The translations under genes and the position numbers were made by a program. Positions 41,199 to 49,159 of a stretch of DNA of 64,000 nt are shown one piece after another. Source of the stretch: CAMLIZ01 sp036231905 (lineage in GTDB: Bacteria; Pseudomonadota; Gammaproteobacteria; Burkholderiales; Burkholderiaceae_C); contig NZ_JAZARE010000005.1 in the NCBI RefSeq assembly GCF_036231905.1, forward strand, positions 1-64,000, written 5' to 3'. The notes under the pieces were generated by a model, which searched no databases, was not told the DNA's origin, and saw only the letters and a list, made by a program, of their open reading frames with translations. Numbering within the stretch: the first letter of the stretch is position 1; every line of letters starts with the position of its first letter.

Positions 41199-42539
41199 AT
41201 GAGAATCGCGCTCATCAGCGAACACGCATCGCCGCTTGCCGCACTGGGCGGCGTCGATGCCGGCGGCCAGAACATCTATGTCGCGCACGTGGCCCAGTGC
41301 CTGGTGGAGGAAGGGCACACCGTCGATGTCTTCACGCGGCGCGACGATGAAAAGCAGGCGCCGGTGGTCTATGTGAAGCCGGGGCTGCGCGTGCTGCACA
41401 TCCCCGCCGGGCCGGCGAGCTTCGTGCCCAAGGAGCAGCTGCTGCAGTACATGCCCGAGTTTGCGGAGGCCTGCATCCGGCTGTGCAACGCGGGCCTGCA
41501 CTATGACGTGGTGCATGCCAACTTCTTCATGTCGGGGTGGGTGGCGCTGGAGCTGAAGCGGCGGCTGGGCACGCCGTTCGTGATGACCTTCCACGCGCTC
41601 GGCCTGGTGCGGCGCGAGCACCAGCGCGAGGCCGATGCATTCCCGCCCGAGCGTGTGCAGATCGAGAAGCAGCTGGTGCAGGAGGCCGACGCCATCATCG
41701 CCGAGTGCCCGCAGGACCAGCAGGACCTGATGCGGCTGTACGGCGCCGACGCACGCAAGATGATCATGGTGCCCTGCGGCTTCGACCCGGGTGAGTTCGC
41801 GCCCATGAGCCGCTACGAGGCGCGCCAGCAGCTCGGCCTGGACCCTGACGAGTTCATCGTGCTGCAGCTGGGCCGCATGGTGCCGCGCAAGGGCGTGGAG
41901 AACGTGGTGCGTGCGATGGCCCTGCTGCCGCGCGAGATCTATCCGCGCCTGCTGGTGGTGGGCGGGGAGTCGGACAAGCCCGACCGCCGTGCCACGCCGG
42001 AGATCGGCCGCCTGCAGGACATCGCGCGCAGGCTGGAGGTGGACGACATCGTCACCTTCACCGGCCGCAAGCAGCGCCATGAACTGCGCGCCTACTACTG
42101 CGCGGCCAACGTGTTCGTCACCACGCCGTGGTACGAGCCGTTTGGCATCACGCCGCTGGAGGCCATGGCCTGCGGCACGCCGGTGATCGGCAGCGCGGTG
42201 GGCGGCATCCAGTATTCCGTGGTGGACGGGCTCACCGGCTACCTGGTGCCGCCCAACGATCCCCAGGCGTTGGCCAAGCACCTCACCTACCTGCAGGCAC
42301 ATCCGGCCCTGTCGCGTGCGCTGGGGCTCGCCGGTGTGCGGCGTGCACAGTCCATGTTCACCTGGGACCAGGTGGCCACCCAGTTGTCCGCCACCTATCG
42401 CCGGCTGCTGCCCACGATGGCCGACACCGCCGTGCCGGCGCGCGGCGCGCGCCGCAGCCGCCTGCAGCTGGTGCGCCCGCGTGCCGACGATGCGGCCGCC
42501 AACGCCGCAGCCGCGGCACCGTTGATGGTTGCCAAATGA
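41199..42539 (+). CDS. Glycosyltransferase family 4 (GT-B)
   Basis: A 446-residue retaining glycosyltransferase. The N-terminal domain starts MRIALISEHASPLAALGGVDAGGQNIYV, the nucleotide-sugar domain contains QLGRMVPRKGVENVVRA, and the donor-site motif EPFGITPLEAMACGTPVIGSAVGG (about 313-336) has the E-x7-E pair. It resembles sucrose-phosphate-synthase/MshA-like enzymes, so UDP- or GDP-sugar use is likely, but donor and acceptor are unknown. It is the first gene behind the sigma-54 promoter and overlaps the following phosphatase gene by four bases (ATGA). Confidence 0.9.
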   Translation: MRIALISEHASPLAALGGVDAGGQNIYVAHVAQCLVEEGHTVDVFTRRDDEKQAPVVYVKPGLRVLHIPAGPASFVPKEQLLQYMPEFAEACIRLCNAGLHYDVVHANFFMSGWVALELKRRLGTPFVMTFHALGLVRREHQREADAFPPERVQIEKQLVQEADAIIAECPQDQQDLMRLYGADARKMIMVPCGFDPGEFAPMSRYEARQQLGLDPDEFIVLQLGRMVPRKGVENVVRAMALLPREIYPRLLVVGGESDKPDRRATPEIGRLQDIARRLEVDDIVTFTGRKQRHELRAYYCAANVFVTTPWYEPFGITPLEAMACGTPVIGSAVGGIQYSVVDGLTGYLVPPNDPQALAKHLTYLQAHPALSRALGLAGVRRAQSMFTWDQVATQLSATYRRLLPTMADTAVPARGARRSRLQLVRPRADDAAANAAAAAPLMVAK

Positions 42540-43153
42540 AGGAAGCCGGCTCGCGGCGTGCCGTCTTTCTCGACAAGGACGGCACCCTCGTCGAAGACCT
42601 GCCCTACAACGTCGACCCCGCCCGCCTGCGCTTCACGCCCCATGCGGTGGAGGCCTTGCGCCTGCTGCAGTCGCACGGCTACCTGCTCATCGTGGCGACG
42701 AACCAGCCCGGCATCGCGCTCGGCCACTTCGACCGTGCGGCACTGGCCCGGCTTCAGGCCGGGCTGACCCGCATGCTGGCCGACGAAGGCATCACGCTGC
42801 ACGGCTTCCACGCCTGCCCGCATGCGGCATCGCCCGACCCCAAGCGGCCCCACTGCCTGTGCCGCAAGCCGGCGCCCGGCCTGCTGCGCCAGGGCGCCCT
42901 GGCCCATGGCGCGGACCTGGCCCGCTCCTGGATGGTGGGCGACATCCTCAATGACGTGGAGGCCGGGCGCCGCGCCGGATGCCGCACCGTGCTGCTGGAC
43001 GTGGGCAATGAAACCGAGTGGCTGATGTCGCCGCTGCGCGAGCCGCACCACCGCTGCCGCGACCTGCTGGAGGCCGCCCACACCATCGTGCAGGCCGACC
43101 AGCACCAGCCCACGCCCAACGACAGCGACCATGCCGCCACCACCGCAGCCTGA
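42536..43153 (+). CDS. gmhB: HAD-IIIA phosphatase, GmhB-like (heptose bisphosphate phosphatase)
   Basis: A 205-residue HAD phosphatase: VFLDKDGTLVEDLPYNVDP has the nucleophile and acid Asp pair, VATNQPGIA is motif II, KPAPGLL has the Lys and VGDILNDVEAGRRAGC is motif IV. The zinc-binding Cys/His loop of GmhB (CPH...CLC) is present, supporting D-glycero-D-manno-heptose 1,7-bisphosphate as substrate; histidinol phosphate is the alternative. The start overlaps the GT4 stop (ATGA), and the end overlaps the next gene by 23 bases. The extra 30 C-terminal residues are His/Asp-rich. Confidence 0.85.
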   Translation: MKEAGSRRAVFLDKDGTLVEDLPYNVDPARLRFTPHAVEALRLLQSHGYLLIVATNQPGIALGHFDRAALARLQAGLTRMLADEGITLHGFHACPHAASPDPKRPHCLCRKPAPGLLRQGALAHGADLARSWMVGDILNDVEAGRRAGCRTVLLDVGNETEWLMSPLREPHHRCRDLLEAAHTIVQADQHQPTPNDSDHAATTAA

Positions 43154-44246
43154 TCCCGCATGGGCCCGTGCGCGCCGCGTGCTTGCGGTGCGGCTGGACA
43201 ACCTGGGCGACGTGCTGATGACCACGCCCGCGCTGGCCGCCATCCGCCACAGCCTGCCGCAGGCCCACATCACGCTGCTCGCTTCGCCTTCGGGCGCGAT
43301 GCTGCAGCCGCACCTGCCGCTGGTGGATGAGGTGATCACACACCGGGCCTCGTGGATGAAACACGAGCGCCCTGCCACCGCGCTGGAGGAAATGAGCCTG
43401 GTGCACCGCCTCGCCGAGAGCGGCTTCGATGCCGCGGTGATCTTCACCGTGTGCACACAAAGCCCGCTGCCCGCCGCCATGCTGTGCCGGCTGGCCGGCA
43501 TTCCGCTGCGGGCCGCCTATTGCCGCGAGAACCCGTATTCGGTGCTCACCCACTGGCTGCCCGAGCCGGACCTCGATGTGGCCACTGCCCGCCATGAGGT
43601 CCAGCGCCAGCTCGATCTGTGCGCCTCGCTCGGCTGGCAGACACCGGACCCTCGACTGCGCTTTGCGCTGAACGAGGGCGACCACGCTAGCCTGGCCGCC
43701 AAGCTCAGGCTCGCCGGCCTCGCGCCGGGCGGGCGCTGGATCGTGGTGCACCCGGGTGCCACTGCGGCGTCGCGCCGCTATCCGGCCGAGCGCTTTGGCG
43801 AGGCCGCCGAGGCGATCGCGCAGGACAGCGGTTGCGGGGTCGTGTACACCGGCGGCGTCGCCGAGCAGGCGGTCATCGCGCAGGCGCAGGCCGCGATGCG
43901 CCGGCCTTCGATATCCCTCGCGGGCGCGTTGAGCCTGGGCGAGCTGGGCGCACTGGTCGCCGGAGCCCAGGCGCTGGTGTCCAACAACAGCGGCCCTGTG
44001 CACCTGGCCGCCGCATTGGGCACGCCGGTGGTGGACTTGTACGCACTGACGAATCCGCAGCACACGCCCTGGGCGGTGCCCTCGCGTGTGCTCAACCACG
44101 ATGTGCCCTGCCGCAACTGCCTCAAGAGCGTGTGCCCGCAAGGCCACCACGACTGCCTGGCCCAAGTGCCGGCGCAAGCCGTCGCCGAAGCCGCGCTGCA
44201 ATTGATGAGCGCGCCGCGCGCAACGGTTTCACCTTTGGAGAGCTAA
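43131..44246 (+). CDS. Glycosyltransferase family 9 (heptosyltransferase-like)
   Basis: A 371-residue GT-B enzyme of the ADP-heptose:LPS heptosyltransferase family. VLAVRLDNLGDVLMTTPALAAIR is the family start, WIVVHPGATAASRRYPAERFGE the ADP-heptose site, and ALVSNNSGPVHLAAALGTPVV the signature near the end, followed by a Cys-rich CRNCLKSVCPQGHHDC tail typical of the non-LPS subgroup. It sits between the GmhB-like and carbamoyltransferase genes, so a heptose-like sugar in the glycan is likely. Confidence 0.9.
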   Translation: MPPPPQPDPAWARARRVLAVRLDNLGDVLMTTPALAAIRHSLPQAHITLLASPSGAMLQPHLPLVDEVITHRASWMKHERPATALEEMSLVHRLAESGFDAAVIFTVCTQSPLPAAMLCRLAGIPLRAAYCRENPYSVLTHWLPEPDLDVATARHEVQRQLDLCASLGWQTPDPRLRFALNEGDHASLAAKLRLAGLAPGGRWIVVHPGATAASRRYPAERFGEAAEAIAQDSGCGVVYTGGVAEQAVIAQAQAAMRRPSISLAGALSLGELGALVAGAQALVSNNSGPVHLAAALGTPVVDLYALTNPQHTPWAVPSRVLNHDVPCRNCLKSVCPQGHHDCLAQVPAQAVAEAALQLMSAPRATVSPLES

Positions 44247-44248
44247 CG

Positions 44249-45976
44249 ATGATCACCCTCGGCATCAACGCCGCGTTCCATGACAGCGCCGCCGCCATCG
44301 TGGTGGACGGCAAGCTGGTAGCCGCGGCGGAAGAAGAGCGCTTCACCCACATCAAGCATGGCAAGCGGCCGGTGCCCTTCACCGCCTGGGAGCTGCCCTT
44401 CCACGCGATCGAATACTGCCTGCGCGAAGCCGGCGTCAACCTGGTCGATGTGGATCACGTGGCCTACAGCTACGACCCCTCGCGTTTCATCCGTGAGCGC
44501 ATCAAGGGTGACCGCTTCAGCCTGCCTCTGCAACCCTCGGCGCATGACAAGGGCGAGTGGGAGAACGTGTGGGATCCGCTGTTCGCCAGCTACATCGTCA
44601 ACGCGCCGCGCCAGCTCGCCAGCGGCGCGCCACACCACCTGAAACACCGCTTCGCCGGCGCGCGCCACGACGGCCCGTACAAATTCCACTTCATCGACCA
44701 CCATGTGGCGCACCAGGCCAGCGCCTACCTGGCCGCGCCCTTCGAGCACTGCGCGGTGATGACGCTGGACGGCCGCGGCGAGGAAGCCACCACCACCTAC
44801 GGCCGCTATGTGGGTGGACGCTACCAGCCGATCGGCGAGGTGCTGATGCCGCATTCGCTGGGCATGCTGTACGAGCGCATCACCAGCCACCTCGGCTTCC
44901 TGCATTCGAGCGACGAATACAAGGTGATGGCGCTGGCAGCGATGGGCAAGCCGGTGCACCTGGAGACCTTCCGCAGGCTGGTGACCGTGGGCAGCGAGGG
45001 CAGCTACCGCGTGGAAACCTTCGACCCGGTGGCGCTGTTCGGGCCCGCACGCGAACGCGGTGGCCCGCTGGAGCAGCAGCACTTCGACCTCACCGCCTCG
45101 CTGCAGGCCATCCTGGAAGAAACCGTGCTCAAGCTGGCGCAGTGGCTGCGCCAGGCCAGCGGCGAAACGCAGCTGGCCATGGCCGGCGGCGTGGCGCTGA
45201 ACTGCGTGATGAACGCCACCCTGCGCGACTCGAAGATCTTCGACGAGGTGTGGGTGCAGCCGGCTGCAGGCGACGCCGGCACCGCGCTGGGCGCGGCGCT
45301 GTACGTGGACGATGAGCAGCGTGGCCACCCGCCGCGCAGCTGGGCGATGTCGCATGCCTACTGGGGCCCCGGCTTCAGCGACGACGAGATCGAGCAGCTG
45401 CTGAAGTGGGCCAAGCTGCCCTACCGGCGCCTGAACGACGTGGCGCAGGACACGGCCGAGCTGCTGCTGCAGGACAAGATCATCGGCTGGTTCCAGGGCC
45501 GCATGGAGTTCGGCCCGCGTGCGCTGGGCGCCCGCTCCATCCTGGCCTCGCCGTTGAGCCCGGCCATGCAGCAGCGACTGAACGAGCTGAAGGACCGGGA
45601 GGATTTCCGGCCCGTAGCGCCGGTGTGCCCCATCGACGACCTGCCGCAATGGTTCACCCCCGCCGAGGCCAACCGAGGCGAAGCGGCCTTCATGCTCTTC
45701 ATTTACGACGTGCTGCCCGAGCAGGCGAAGAAGATCCCCGCGGTCTGCCACGCGGACCACACCGCGCGGGTGCAGACGGTGCGGCGCGAGACCAACCCGC
45801 GCTACTACGACCTGCTCAAGGCCTTTGGCGCCAAGACGGGCGTGCCGGTGCTGGTGAACACATCGTTCAACGTGCGCGGCGAGCCGATGGTGTGCACGCC
45901 CAAGGATGCGATCAATGCGTTCTTCAGCACGCCGCTGGATGCGCTGGTGATCGGCAACTTCCTCGTCATGAAATGA
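44249..45976 (+). CDS. Carbamoyltransferase (NodU/CmcH family)
   Basis: A 575-residue O-carbamoyltransferase. The N-terminal Kae1-like domain has LGINAAFHDSAAAIV, metal-ligand histidines in FIDHHVAHQASAY and MTLDGRGEEATT; MAGGVALNCVMN follows in the middle. The C-terminal domain has FQGRMEFGPRALGARSI and NTSFNVRGEPMVCTP. Such enzymes move a carbamoyl group from carbamoyl phosphate, through carbamoyl-adenylate, to a sugar hydroxyl, as in Nod factors and antibiotics. TTTGGAGAG precedes the ATG, two bases after the GT9 stop. It implies a carbamoylated sugar in the product of this cluster. Confidence 0.93.
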   Translation: MITLGINAAFHDSAAAIVVDGKLVAAAEEERFTHIKHGKRPVPFTAWELPFHAIEYCLREAGVNLVDVDHVAYSYDPSRFIRERIKGDRFSLPLQPSAHDKGEWENVWDPLFASYIVNAPRQLASGAPHHLKHRFAGARHDGPYKFHFIDHHVAHQASAYLAAPFEHCAVMTLDGRGEEATTTYGRYVGGRYQPIGEVLMPHSLGMLYERITSHLGFLHSSDEYKVMALAAMGKPVHLETFRRLVTVGSEGSYRVETFDPVALFGPARERGGPLEQQHFDLTASLQAILEETVLKLAQWLRQASGETQLAMAGGVALNCVMNATLRDSKIFDEVWVQPAAGDAGTALGAALYVDDEQRGHPPRSWAMSHAYWGPGFSDDEIEQLLKWAKLPYRRLNDVAQDTAELLLQDKIIGWFQGRMEFGPRALGARSILASPLSPAMQQRLNELKDREDFRPVAPVCPIDDLPQWFTPAEANRGEAAFMLFIYDVLPEQAKKIPAVCHADHTARVQTVRRETNPRYYDLLKAFGAKTGVPVLVNTSFNVRGEPMVCTPKDAINAFFSTPLDALVIGNFLVMK

Positions 45977-45985
45977 CCCACCCCC

Positions 45986-46060
45986 GAGCGCCTTTGGCGC
46001 TCCCCCTCAAGGGGGCGCCGCCAGCGGCCCGGCAAAGCCGGTTCCGCGGCGTCCGCTGGA
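45986..46060. repeat. Comamonadaceae-type intergenic hairpin repeat
   Basis: Consecutive hairpins fill the 97-base gap inside the glycan cluster: GAGCGCC-TTT-GGCGCTC (45986-46002), CCCCCT-CA-AGGGGG (46002-46015) and CCGGC-AAA-GCCGG (46029-46041). I recognise this sequence type as a frequent intergenic element in Acidovorax/Variovorax-like genomes. It may lower transcription of the three downstream glycosyltransferase genes. Confidence 0.6.
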
Positions 46061-46073
46061 ATGAAGGAGGACC

Positions 46074-47060
46074 ATGAACGATCGCGCATTTGATGTGTCG
46101 GTGGTGATTCCCACGTACAAGCGGCCCGACCTGCTGCAGCGCTGCCTGGAGCCGCTGCTGAAGCAGACACTGCCGGCCGACCGCTACGAGATCATCGTGG
46201 TGGACGATGGGCAGACGGAGGACACGCGTGCGCTGGTGGAGAACCTGGCCGCGGCCACGCAGGGCCGGCCCTTGCTGCGCTACCTGCGGCCCGAAGGCAC
46301 GCGCGGCCCGGCGGCGGCGCGCAACCGCGGCTGGCGTGCGGCGCAAGGCGAGGTGGTCGCGTTCACCGACGACGACACCATTCCCGACGTGAACTGGCTG
46401 CACTACGGCTGGCTCGCCATGTCCAACGGCCAGGCCGCCGTGCGCGGCGCGGTGCATGTGCCGATCGAGGGCCCGCTCACCGACCATGGCCGCATGACCC
46501 AGGGCCTGGAGAAGGCCGAGTTCGTCACCGCCAACTGCTTCGTGCGGCGCAGTGCGCTGCAGGCAGTGGATGGCTTCGACGAGCGCTTCCTGCGCGCCTG
46601 GCGGGAGGATTCGGACCTGCACTTCAAGCTGATCGAGGCCTATGGCGAGGTGCCCAAGGCCTCGCTGGCCGTGGTGCAGCATCCGGTGCGCGAGGCGCCT
46701 TTCGGCATCAGCATCAAGCAGCAGGCGAACATGATGTTCGACGCGCTGCTGTTCAAGAAACATCCCGAGCTGTACCGCGCCAAGGTGGGCCGTGTGCACG
46801 CACCGCCGAGCTACTACCTGGTGGTGATCGGCACGCTGCTCGCGCCCCTGCTGGCACTGGCCGGCGCGGGCACGCTCGCGCTCACGCTGCTGGCGCTGGC
46901 GGTGGGCCTGGTGTTGTGGCTCACCTTCAAGCGGCTGCGCGGCACCTCGCGCAGCCGCGAGCACATCACCGAGATGCTGGTCACCTCGGCGGCCATTCCC
47001 TTCCTGTCGCTGTACTGGCGCATCAAGGGCGCGCTGCGGTTCCGCGTGCCGTTCTTCTGA
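46074..47060 (+). CDS. Glycosyltransferase family 2 with C-terminal membrane helices
   Basis: A 328-residue GT-A inverting enzyme. VSVVIPTYKRPDLLQRCLEPLL and IIVVDDG start the nucleotide-binding domain, FTDDDTIPDVNWL is the DxD-type metal site, and FDERFLRAWREDSDLHFKL the acceptor-side acidic motif (ED). Two hydrophobic helices at about 243-285 anchor it to the membrane. AAGGAGG precedes the ATG. It belongs to the glycan cluster; the sugar is unknown. Confidence 0.9.
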   Translation: MNDRAFDVSVVIPTYKRPDLLQRCLEPLLKQTLPADRYEIIVVDDGQTEDTRALVENLAAATQGRPLLRYLRPEGTRGPAAARNRGWRAAQGEVVAFTDDDTIPDVNWLHYGWLAMSNGQAAVRGAVHVPIEGPLTDHGRMTQGLEKAEFVTANCFVRRSALQAVDGFDERFLRAWREDSDLHFKLIEAYGEVPKASLAVVQHPVREAPFGISIKQQANMMFDALLFKKHPELYRAKVGRVHAPPSYYLVVIGTLLAPLLALAGAGTLALTLLALAVGLVLWLTFKRLRGTSRSREHITEMLVTSAAIPFLSLYWRIKGALRFRVPFF

Positions 47061-47068
47061 GGCTCCGC

Positions 47069-48196
47069 ATGGCGCGCGCGCTCGGCACCGGCAACGCGCA
47101 TCGCATCGCGGTGTTCCGCGCACTCGTGCTGGGGGACCTGCTGTGCGCCACGCCAAGCCTGCGCGTGTTGCGCACCGCGTGGCCGCAGGCGCAGATCACG
47201 CTGATCGGCCTGCCGTGGGCACAGGAGCTGGTGCAGCGGCTGCCGTCGGTGGACCGGCTGCTGCCGTTTCCCGGCTACCCCGGGCTGCCGGAAGGGCCGG
47301 TGGACATCAGCGCATGGCCGCGCTTCCTGGCGGGTGTGCAGGCGGAACGTTTTGACCTCGCCTTGCAGATGCATGGCAGCGGCGGCATCACCAATCCGCT
47401 GGTGTGCACCTTCGGCGCCGCGCACACCGGCGGCTTCTACCGCCCCGGCGAGTTCTGCCCCGACCCCGCCTTGTTCACACCCTGGCCGGACCACGCCCAG
47501 GAGGTGCACCGCTGCCTCGCCTTGACCGACGCACTGGGCCTGCCACGCCAGGGCGAGCAGCTCGACTTTCCCCTACAGCCCGAGGACGACCAGCGCCTGC
47601 GGCAGCTGTGGCCCGGCTGCAGCGCGCCCTACGTGGTGCTGCATGCGGGGGCTCAGCTGCCGTCGCGGCGCTGGCCGATCGAGCGCTTCGCGCGTGTGGC
47701 CGAGGCGCTGGCGGGCACCGGCCTGCAGGTGGTGCTGACCGGCACCGCCAGCGAGGCGCCCCTGGCCCAGGCGCTGCGCCAGGGCTGCCGCCAGCCGCTG
47801 GTGGACCTGCTGGGCCGCACCGACCTGTGGACGCTGGGCGCGCTGGTACGCGGCGCCCGGCTGCTGGTGGCCAACGACACCGGCGTGTCGCATGTGGCCG
47901 CGGCCCTGGGCACGCCCAGCGTGATCGTGAGCATGGGCTCGGACGTGCGCCGCTGGGCACCGCTGGACACCGATCGCCACCGCGTGCTCTGGCAGGACCT
48001 GCCCTGCAGGCCCTGCGGCCACCGCACCTGCCCCACCGCCCATGAATGCGCCACCGCGATCGCGTCCGACGACGTGATCGCGGCAGCGCTGGATCTCCTG
48101 CAACTCCACCACACTCCCCTGCAACCATGGCAAACGCCGGCAAACCCCTGCGCATCCTCACCTGGCATGTGCACGGCAACTACCTCTACTACCTGA
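47069..48196 (+). CDS. Glycosyltransferase family 9 (second copy)
   Basis: A 375-residue heptosyltransferase-family protein: IAVFRALVLGDLLCATPSLRVLR, YVVLHAGAQLPSRRWPIERFARVA and LVANDTGVSHVAAALGTPSVIV are the three family blocks, and CRPCGHRTCPTAHEC is a Cys-rich tail like that of the first GT9. The last 20 or so residues lie in the 70-base overlap with the next gene and look non-conserved. The ATG at 47069 is nine bases after the GT2 stop. Confidence 0.88.
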   Translation: MARALGTGNAHRIAVFRALVLGDLLCATPSLRVLRTAWPQAQITLIGLPWAQELVQRLPSVDRLLPFPGYPGLPEGPVDISAWPRFLAGVQAERFDLALQMHGSGGITNPLVCTFGAAHTGGFYRPGEFCPDPALFTPWPDHAQEVHRCLALTDALGLPRQGEQLDFPLQPEDDQRLRQLWPGCSAPYVVLHAGAQLPSRRWPIERFARVAEALAGTGLQVVLTGTASEAPLAQALRQGCRQPLVDLLGRTDLWTLGALVRGARLLVANDTGVSHVAAALGTPSVIVSMGSDVRRWAPLDTDRHRVLWQDLPCRPCGHRTCPTAHECATAIASDDVIAAALDLLQLHHTPLQPWQTPANPCASSPGMCTATTSTT

Positions 48197-49083
48197 CCCA
48201 GGTTCCGCACGACTTCTACCTGGTGGTGGACGACGATCGCTCCACCCACCACAGCGGCCGCAGCGGCACCCTGCCCTGGGGGCCCAACGTGCACGAAGCG
48301 CACGTGGACCGCATCCGGGAGATGGCGTTCGACTGCATCCTGTTCCAGTCGCGCCAGGCCTTCGAGGGAGAGCAGTTCCGGCTGCTGTCCCCCGCCCAGC
48401 AGCGCCTGCCCCGCATCTACCTGGAGCACGACCCGCCACAGGAGCACCCCACCAACACCCGCCACTGGGTGAACGACCGCAACGTGCTGCTGGTGCATTG
48501 CACGCCCTTCAATGCGCTGATGTGGGATTCGGGCGATTCGCCCACCCGCGTGATCGAACACGGCGTGAAGCTGCTGGAGCCGGCGCGCTACAGCGGCGAA
48601 ACCGAGCGCGGCGTGGTGGTGGTCAACAACATCGGCAAGCGCGGCCGCCGCCTGGGCGCGGACCTCTACGCCGAGGTGGCCCGAGAGGTGCCGCTCACGC
48701 TGGTGGGCATGGGCGCCGAACAGGTGGGCGGCCATGGCGAAGTGGGCAACGCACAACTGCCCGGGTTCATGGCAAAACACCGCTTCTTCTTCAACCCGAT
48801 CCGCTACACCAGCCTGGGGCTGTCCATCATCGAGGCCATGATGGTCGGGCTGCCGATCGTGGGCCTGGCCACCACGGAATTGGTCACGGTGATCCGCAAC
48901 GGCGACAACGGCTTCATCGACACCCGGCCCGAGCGCCTGGTGGAGGCCATGCAACAGCTGCTGAAGGACCCGGCATTGGCACGCGAGCTGGGCGACGCCG
49001 CGCGCCGCACTGCCGAAGAGCGCTTCAACATGCCACGTTTCGTGGCCGACTGGCTGGACGCAGTGAACTACGTCACGTCGTGA
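48127..49083 (+). CDS. Glycosyltransferase family 1/4 (GT-B)
   Basis: A 318-residue GT-B-type protein, shorter than usual. LRILTWHVHGNYLYYLTQVPHDFYLVV begins an atypical N-terminal domain, and FNPIRYTSLGLSIIEAMMVGLPIVGLATTEL is the donor site with E-A and GLPIVG. NGFIDTRPERLVEAMQQLLKD ends the second Rossmann domain. It overlaps the preceding gene by 70 bases. It closes the glycan cluster; similar proteins occur in heptose-containing glycan loci, but the specificity is unknown. Confidence 0.82.
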   Translation: MANAGKPLRILTWHVHGNYLYYLTQVPHDFYLVVDDDRSTHHSGRSGTLPWGPNVHEAHVDRIREMAFDCILFQSRQAFEGEQFRLLSPAQQRLPRIYLEHDPPQEHPTNTRHWVNDRNVLLVHCTPFNALMWDSGDSPTRVIEHGVKLLEPARYSGETERGVVVVNNIGKRGRRLGADLYAEVAREVPLTLVGMGAEQVGGHGEVGNAQLPGFMAKHRFFFNPIRYTSLGLSIIEAMMVGLPIVGLATTELVTVIRNGDNGFIDTRPERLVEAMQQLLKDPALARELGDAARRTAEERFNMPRFVADWLDAVNYVTS

Positions 49084-49159
49084 ACGTGACACCGTGCCGC
49101 CGGCGGCCGATGCACGCGCCGCGGCTCAAGCGGCAGGCGCCCCAGCCGATATCCCGGCG

